DNA from: Methanobacteriota archaeon
GTDB lineage: Archaea > Thermoplasmatota > Thermoplasmata > RBG-16-68-12
NCBI GenBank assembly: GCA_005879065.1
Contig: VBLU01000056.1
Location: forward strand, 1 to 9,782
Direction: 5' to 3'
Length of the DNA: 9,782 nt
The translations under genes were made by a program, and so were the position numbers. Below the pieces are notes generated by a model, which worked only from the letters and a program-made list of their open reading frames with translations, ran no database searches and was not told where the DNA came from. How positions within the stretch are numbered: the stretch's first letter is position 1; every line of letters starts with the position of its first letter. Of this stretch, positions 6,611 to 9,782 are shown piece by piece.

Positions 6611-6779
6611 GCTCGGACATGTTGGCGATTGCGTGGCGGCGGAGAAACTCGCAGCAGTCGGTCGAAAGGTCGGTCGCGTGTTCGTCATTAGCGGCTCGGG
6701 AGCCCATCGTGCTCAGCGGGTGTACATTTGGGGCGATCCCGCCCGCTGTTACGTCGACAAACCGGTTCGCCGCGCATGA
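6603..6779 (+). CDS. Candidate small protein overlapping the RHH gene (58 aa)
   Basis: An open frame with TTG at 6603 overlaps the last 8 bases of the RHH gene and ends at TGA 6779. The product reads like protein rather than noise: a helix-like VAAEKLAAVGRKV, a hydrophobic strand GRVFVISGSG and an aromatic segment RVYIWGDPARCYV with a basic end. I do not recognise the family. The same frame upstream of 6600 is unlike protein, so coding character appears to switch into it at the RHH stop. That suggests either a translationally coupled second gene or a +1 frameshift extending the regulator. A small gene after an RHH repressor recalls toxin-antitoxin pairs, but 58 aa with no known toxin motif is thin evidence. 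The TTG has only a poor, too-close SD, and GTG at 6633 would give 48 aa. It may not be real. Confidence 0.4.
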   Translation: MVELGHVGDCVAAEKLAAVGRKVGRVFVISGSGAHRAQRVYIWGDPARCYVDKPVRRA

Positions 6780-6832
6780 CGAGGGCCATAGGCCGGCTCT
6801 GATCCGACTCCTAACGGGCGGTGCGAGGAACC

Positions 6833-6841
6833 CTTAAGTAT
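6833..6841 (+). promoter_or_regulatory. TATA-like box of the eS1 gene
   Basis: CTTAAGTAT stands in GC-rich surroundings, centred about 29 bases before the ATG at 6866. The gap from TATA to ATG leaves room for a leaderless start only, and no SD is seen. Confidence 0.6.
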
Positions 6842-6865
6842 CCCACCATCCTACGACGCGTCCGC

Positions 6866-7639
6866 ATGGCCGAGAAGAAGTCCCGCGCAGCCGCCCGCAA
6901 GATCAAGGACAAGTGGAAGGCGAAGGTGTGGTACAACCTCCTCGCGCCCGAGATGTTCAACAAGCAGGCTCTCGGTGAGACCCCCACGGACGATCCGGGC
7001 AAGCTCGTCGGGCGCGTGACGGAGGTCACCGTTCAGGACCTGACCGGGGACTTCGCCAAGATGCACATCAAGCTCGCGTTCCGCGTCGACCACGTCCAGG
7101 GCCAGGACGCGCTCACGCAGTTCGTCGGTCACGACATGACGTCGGATTACATCCGGCGGCTCACGCGCCGGAAGCGAACGCGAACCGACCTCACGGTGGA
7201 CGTCGTCACGAAGGACGGCTGGAACGTCCGCGTGAAGCCGATGGCAATCACCGATCGCCGGATCCAGACCGCGAAGCAGCGCGTGATCCGGACCCTCATG
7301 ACGAAGACGGTCGGGGATGTCGCGTCGAAACAGTCGATTGGCGAGTTCGTGAAGGGGATCATCAGCGGCGATCTGGCGAAGACGATCGCACTGGCCTGCA
7401 AGCCGATCCATCCCGTGTCTCGCGTCGAGGTCCGCAAGTCCGAAGTGTGGGCCATGGGCGAGCTCCCGCCTCCGAGCGAGACACCCGGGGCCGAGACGCC
7501 TGCCGCGGAAACGCCCGCGGCACCGGAACTTCCCGTCGAGGAGGAACCGTCCCCCGAACCGGAACCAGAGAAGCCGGAGCCGGCCCCCGAAGAGCTCGCG
7601 CCCGAAGAACTTCCTCCGGAAGACGAGGACGAACTCTGA
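6866..7639 (+). CDS. rps3ae: 30S ribosomal protein eS1 (S3Ae)
   Basis: 257 aa. This is the small-subunit protein eS1, which in archaea and eukaryotes sits on the platform near the mRNA exit and the 16S 3' end. Hallmarks in order: a basic N-terminus (KIKDKWKAKVWYNLLAPEMF, 12-31), GRVTEVTVQDLTGDF (49-63), FVGHDMTSDYIRRLTRRKR (86-104), DGWNVRVKPMAITDRRI (117-133) and IYP-type ending KPIHPVSRVEVRKSEV (179-194). The conserved body ends near residue 200. It is followed by about 57 residues rich in Pro, Glu and Ala, ending EDEDEL, longer than the short acidic tails I recall in archaeal homologues. The ATG at 6866 is chosen over an in-frame upstream start at 6821, which would lie before the TATA box. 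It stands alone on its strand, convergent with the copper operon. Confidence 0.97.
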   Translation: MAEKKSRAAARKIKDKWKAKVWYNLLAPEMFNKQALGETPTDDPGKLVGRVTEVTVQDLTGDFAKMHIKLAFRVDHVQGQDALTQFVGHDMTSDYIRRLTRRKRTRTDLTVDVVTKDGWNVRVKPMAITDRRIQTAKQRVIRTLMTKTVGDVASKQSIGEFVKGIISGDLAKTIALACKPIHPVSRVEVRKSEVWAMGELPPPSETPGAETPAAETPAAPELPVEEEPSPEPEPEKPEPAPEELAPEELPPEDEDEL

Positions 7640-7643
7640 ACTG

Positions 7644-7672
7644 TCTCTTTTCTCGCCGTCCGGTTCGGACGG
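7644..7672 (+). terminator. Pyrimidine tract and hairpin between convergent eS1 and copper operon
   Basis: A T-rich tract, TCTCTTTTCT (7644-7653), lies 5 bases after the eS1 stop and is a plausible archaeal U-tract terminator for plus-strand transcripts. Next to it a perfect hairpin, CCGTCCG (7656-7662) and CGGACGG (7666-7672) with loop GTT, could act on either strand. The minus-strand transcript would meet the hairpin first and then an A-rich tract, so termination of the copper operon here is less clear. Confidence 0.5.
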
Positions 7673-7696
7673 ATGCATGGCCTCCGCCTGCTCGCT

Positions 7697-8233
7697 CTAG
7701 GACGGGGGTCGCTTGGGTCGTCGACGGGCCGCCCACAAGAGGAGCACGATCACCGCCAGGATCACGGGGAAGACGACGAACACGGTCAGGTCCGGGGACG
7801 GCGGCAAGAGGACGAAGGAATACGCGACCGTCTCCGAGACGTTGTTCGGATTGTCCCAGAAGACCATGTACGGGCCGGTGCCCGCCACGACCCACGAGTC
7901 GTCCACCCGATCGGCGCGCGCGTCGTAGTACGTCGTCGCGTAGTTCAGGGAGATGTTCGTGCTATTCGCTGGGTGGGAGTGGATGTTGAAGTCAATGGCC
8001 GGCCCAACCCCGCCGTTCGCCGACCAGGAGAACCGGAGCGTGTCTCCCGGTCCGGGAGGGATCCCGAGCGTCGAGATGTAGGCGTGGAACGAGGCGTTGT
8101 TGCCCGACGCCCTCCCGAGCACGAATGAGCCGCTCGCGGTGATCGGCGGACTTCCCGGTGAATGGGCGCTGACGGTCGAAGCGGCGAGGCAGAGTGCGAG
8201 TCCCAGCGCGATGACGACGCCGAGACGACGCAT
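7697..8233 (-). CDS. Secreted membrane-anchored GOLD-like protein of the copper operon
   Basis: 178 aa. It has an N-terminal signal peptide (MRRLG, then a hydrophobic stretch to about residue 21, VSA at 21-23), an outward β-rich domain (about 30-143), a membrane helix (149-169) and a basic cytoplasmic end (RRRPKR). The domain order, with DTLRFSWSANGG, FNIHSHP, SWVVAGTGPYMVFWDN and NNVSETVAYSF, resembles the GOLD/emp24 β-sandwich seen in archaeal surface proteins. Sequons at N46, N90, N93 and N131 all fall in the outer part. Cleavage after VSA would leave His at position 1, and an HSH occurs at 85-87, so copper binding is possible but unproved. Its ATG directly abuts the upstream TAG (TAGATG), showing co-transcription with the CopC-CopD gene. 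The probable role is an extracytoplasmic copper-associated partner; no exact family is recognised. Confidence 0.82.
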   Translation of the reverse strand: MRRLGVVIALGLALCLAASTVSAHSPGSPPITASGSFVLGRASGNNASFHAYISTLGIPPGPGDTLRFSWSANGGVGPAIDFNIHSHPANSTNISLNYATTYYDARADRVDDSWVVAGTGPYMVFWDNPNNVSETVAYSFVLLPPSPDLTVFVVFPVILAVIVLLLWAARRRPKRPPS

Positions 8234-9782
8234 CTATCCAGCCGCCGTGATGGGGACGTAGAATGTCGCCCGCAGATCGAAATAGTCGAGTCGTTGGAAG
8301 TTCGCGTCGATCTTCCAGATGCCCGGGCTCGACAGGGGGGTCATCTCGATGAAGAAGTGGTTCCCGTGAGGACCGGAGAGGTTCTGCTTGGGTTCCGGGG
8401 GACGCGGCGGGTCCCAGAGGGTGAATTGAATCGTGCCGTTCCGCGCCAGAGTGAACTCCGTCCCGTTCGAGTCGTAATTCAGGAGGATCGTGAACGTGTA
8501 GACCCCGACCGTCGTCGGGTACGGATACGATTCGAAATGGACTCGCAGACCGTCCTTGACCATGTCGATGGCGAAGACTCCATTCTGCGCCGCCGAGGCC
8601 ACGCTCGCGGCGGGCGTCATCGCCGTCAACAGGCCCGCCAGGACCAGGACCGCGATCCCGAGTCCCGTCTCGAACCGCACGTTCCCGACGATCCGCCGCA
8701 CGGCTTCCGTCGGCGCCTCCGCTTCCGCGGTCTCGGGGATCAGTCGATACCGATTGAACGCGCCGAGGCCGACCATCGGAGCGAAGAGCGCGATCTTTCC
8801 GAGGACGACCCATCCGTACGCGGTGCCGAGGAGAGCCTCCCAAGTCCCGACGAGCAAGAGCGACAGGACGACGCCCCCGCCCAGGACGAGGGCGACCGCG
8901 TACGCCGCCATCCGGGAGAAGCGGCCCAGGACGATCCGCGCGAGCGGCGCCGCCTCCGGATCCCGGAAGAAGCTCCGGATCGACACGATTCCCGCGAGGC
9001 CGCCGAACCAGAGGCCGATGCCACCGAAGTGCGCCGCATCCGCCGCGACCCCGACAGCGGCGAAGACCGACGCGGCGGCGGCATGGGTGCCGATGCTGCT
9101 GGCGATGATCGAGGCGACGGCGAGGACGAGGGCGGCCTGGATCGTCCAACTGGTTTTCTCGGGGCTCTCCGTCCGGGATTGCGCGAACGCGCGGGACAAG
9201 AGGACGAACAGGCCCGCCCCCAGGGCGACCCGGATCGCGACGGTTTGGAGATATGGGGAGGCGAGGAACCCTAGGGCGGCCGAAGAGCCATCACCGTCTG
9301 GGGGGCCGGTTGGACCGCCTTCGAATCCGGTCGCGAGGGCTAACAGACCCACCATGGAGGCCGCGAACGCGAAGGCCGCGATCCGCCCCACGTTCAACAG
9401 GACAGGGAAGGCGACGCCGTATGCGCGCGAGGCGCGGGCGTCCGGGTCGCGGCCCGCCGGGAGCCACATGAAGTTCGCCATCACGCCGATGCCCATCGCG
9501 ATCGCGAGGCCGAGGAATCCGATCGACCGGAAGGCGACCTCTAGCGGGGAAACGGGCGCGCCCGTGTTGCTCGGTCCCGGCAGGGTCCCGTTCAGGTTTC
9601 CGTTCTTGTCCTGGACTCCATAGGAGAAGGAGCCCGCGGTGAAATGTCCGTCCACGGCGGAGACCGCCGTCCAGGTGACCGTGTAGATGCCCGGGCCGCT
9701 CGGGTCGAGGGAGGCCGACATCGTGCGGCCGTCGCTCGAATACATCACGGGCGGGAGGTCGAAGCGCGCGCCCGTGTCGTTC
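8234..9782 (-). CDS. CopC-CopD-YtkA-like copper protein (5' end outside window)
   Basis: 504 aa from the GTG at 9748, but the frame stays open to the window edge and the residues before it (RFDLPPV) continue a domain, so the start lies outside. It opens with the end of a CopC β-barrel: the strand IYTVTWTAVSAVDGHFTAGSFSYGV (21-45, quoted in part below) carries the YTVTW and DGH-x4-GSF pattern that closes CopC. A CopD membrane domain follows with about eight helices (70-380), containing GTHAAAA (220-226), AAHFGGIGLWFGGLAG (238-253) and YGWVVLGKIALF with FNR (311-333). These hold the helix histidines and the lysine-helix typical of CopD. The last ~115 residues form an outer β-domain ending GIWKIDANFQR, like YtkA/FixH. 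The same three-part order occurs in Bacillus YcnJ, which takes part in copper uptake. Import is therefore likely, but CopCD direction is debated. It abuts the next gene. Confidence 0.9.
   Translation of the reverse strand, partial: NDTGARFDLPPVMYSSDGRTMSASLDPSGPGIYTVTWTAVSAVDGHFTAGSFSYGVQDKNGNLNGTLPGPSNTGAPVSPLEVAFRSIGFLGLAIAMGIGVMANFMWLPAGRDPDARASRAYGVAFPVLLNVGRIAAFAFAASMVGLLALATGFEGGPTGPPDGDGSSAALGFLASPYLQTVAIRVALGAGLFVLLSRAFAQSRTESPEKTSWTIQAALVLAVASIIASSIGTHAAAASVFAAVGVAADAAHFGGIGLWFGGLAGIVSIRSFFRDPEAAPLARIVLGRFSRMAAYAVALVLGGGVVLSLLLVGTWEALLGTAYGWVVLGKIALFAPMVGLGAFNRYRLIPETAEAEAPTEAVRRIVGNVRFETGLGIAVLVLAGLLTAMTPAASVASAAQNGVFAIDMVKDGLRVHFESYPYPTTVGVYTFTILLNYDSNGTEFTLARNGTIQFTLWDPPRPPEPKQNLSGPHGNHFFIEMTPLSSPGIWKIDANFQRLDYFDLRATFYVPITAAG

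Noticed and set aside
6784..6794. Inverted repeat GGCC-ATA-GGCC before the eS1 promoter
   Set aside because: The arms are only 4 bases and such repeats are expected by chance in GC-rich DNA.
6454..6837. 127-codon frame across the RHH gene and the gap before eS1
   Set aside because: It is a shadow of the RHH gene at first and then Arg/Ser-rich noise; the other frame (6603-6779) is more protein-like in the same stretch.
7992..9149. 385-codon minus-strand frame overlapping CopCD and the GOLD-like gene
   Set aside because: It is an out-of-frame shadow made of Arg/Gly/Pro-rich sequence and it crosses the junction of two well-supported genes.
8162..9623. Long plus-strand open frames of 355-370 codons opposite the copper gene
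   Set aside because: They are antisense shadows of a high-GC gene: the products are Arg/Asp/Pro-rich without domains, while the minus-strand frame shows clear CopD helices and motifs.

Overview
The window looks like chromosomal DNA of a GC-rich archaeon. The anchor is a full-length gene for ribosomal protein eS1 (S3Ae), an archaeal/eukaryotic family with no bacterial form. Three genes also have AT-rich, TATA-like elements about 25-32 bases upstream of the start codon and no leader, as in leaderless archaeal transcription, while genes inside operons use stop/start overlaps. The winged-helix sensors, FtsX-type permeases and sequon-rich surface proteins fit a Euryarchaeota/Thermoplasmatota-type genome. 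That lineage assignment is inference, not shown by the sequence. I see no tRNA, rRNA, IS element, phage gene or CRISPR array. High GC produces many long antisense and out-of-frame ORFs, which were left out.

Layout. (1) 2-766, plus strand: 3' part of a winged-helix regulator with a C-terminal V4R/DUF2378-like sensor. (2) 773-2095, minus strand, convergent and only 6 bases away: an all-helical protein whose two motif blocks recall large class I terpene synthases of the YtpB/DUF2600 type. This is tentative but the most interesting gene call here. (3) 2214-6132, plus strand: a tight three-gene operon of two FtsX/MacB-type permeases and a polytopic GT-C-like membrane protein, joined by unusual CTGA and TTGA overlaps. 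A TATA-like box and a perfect 12-base palindrome precede it. (4) 6275-6610: a ribbon-helix-helix plus winged-helix regulator whose start codon lies inside a perfect 12-base palindrome, followed by an overlapping 58-codon candidate gene. (5) 6866-7639: eS1 with a long Pro/Glu tail. (6) 7697-9782, minus strand: a copper operon holding a CopC-CopD-YtkA-like fusion (5' end outside the window) and an abutting secreted, membrane-anchored protein with a GOLD-like fold.

How they may work together. The permease/GT-C operon is an envelope module without its own ATPase in view, so it may borrow one from elsewhere or mediate lipid or glycolipid handling. The copper operon handles copper at the cell surface. 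The sensor and the terpene-synthase-like gene face each other and share a hairpin between them, but co-function is only a guess. There is no gene-free stretch above 300 bases: the largest gaps are about 120 bases (2096-2213), 142 bases (6133-6274) and, if the small ORF is not real, 255 bases (6611-6865).
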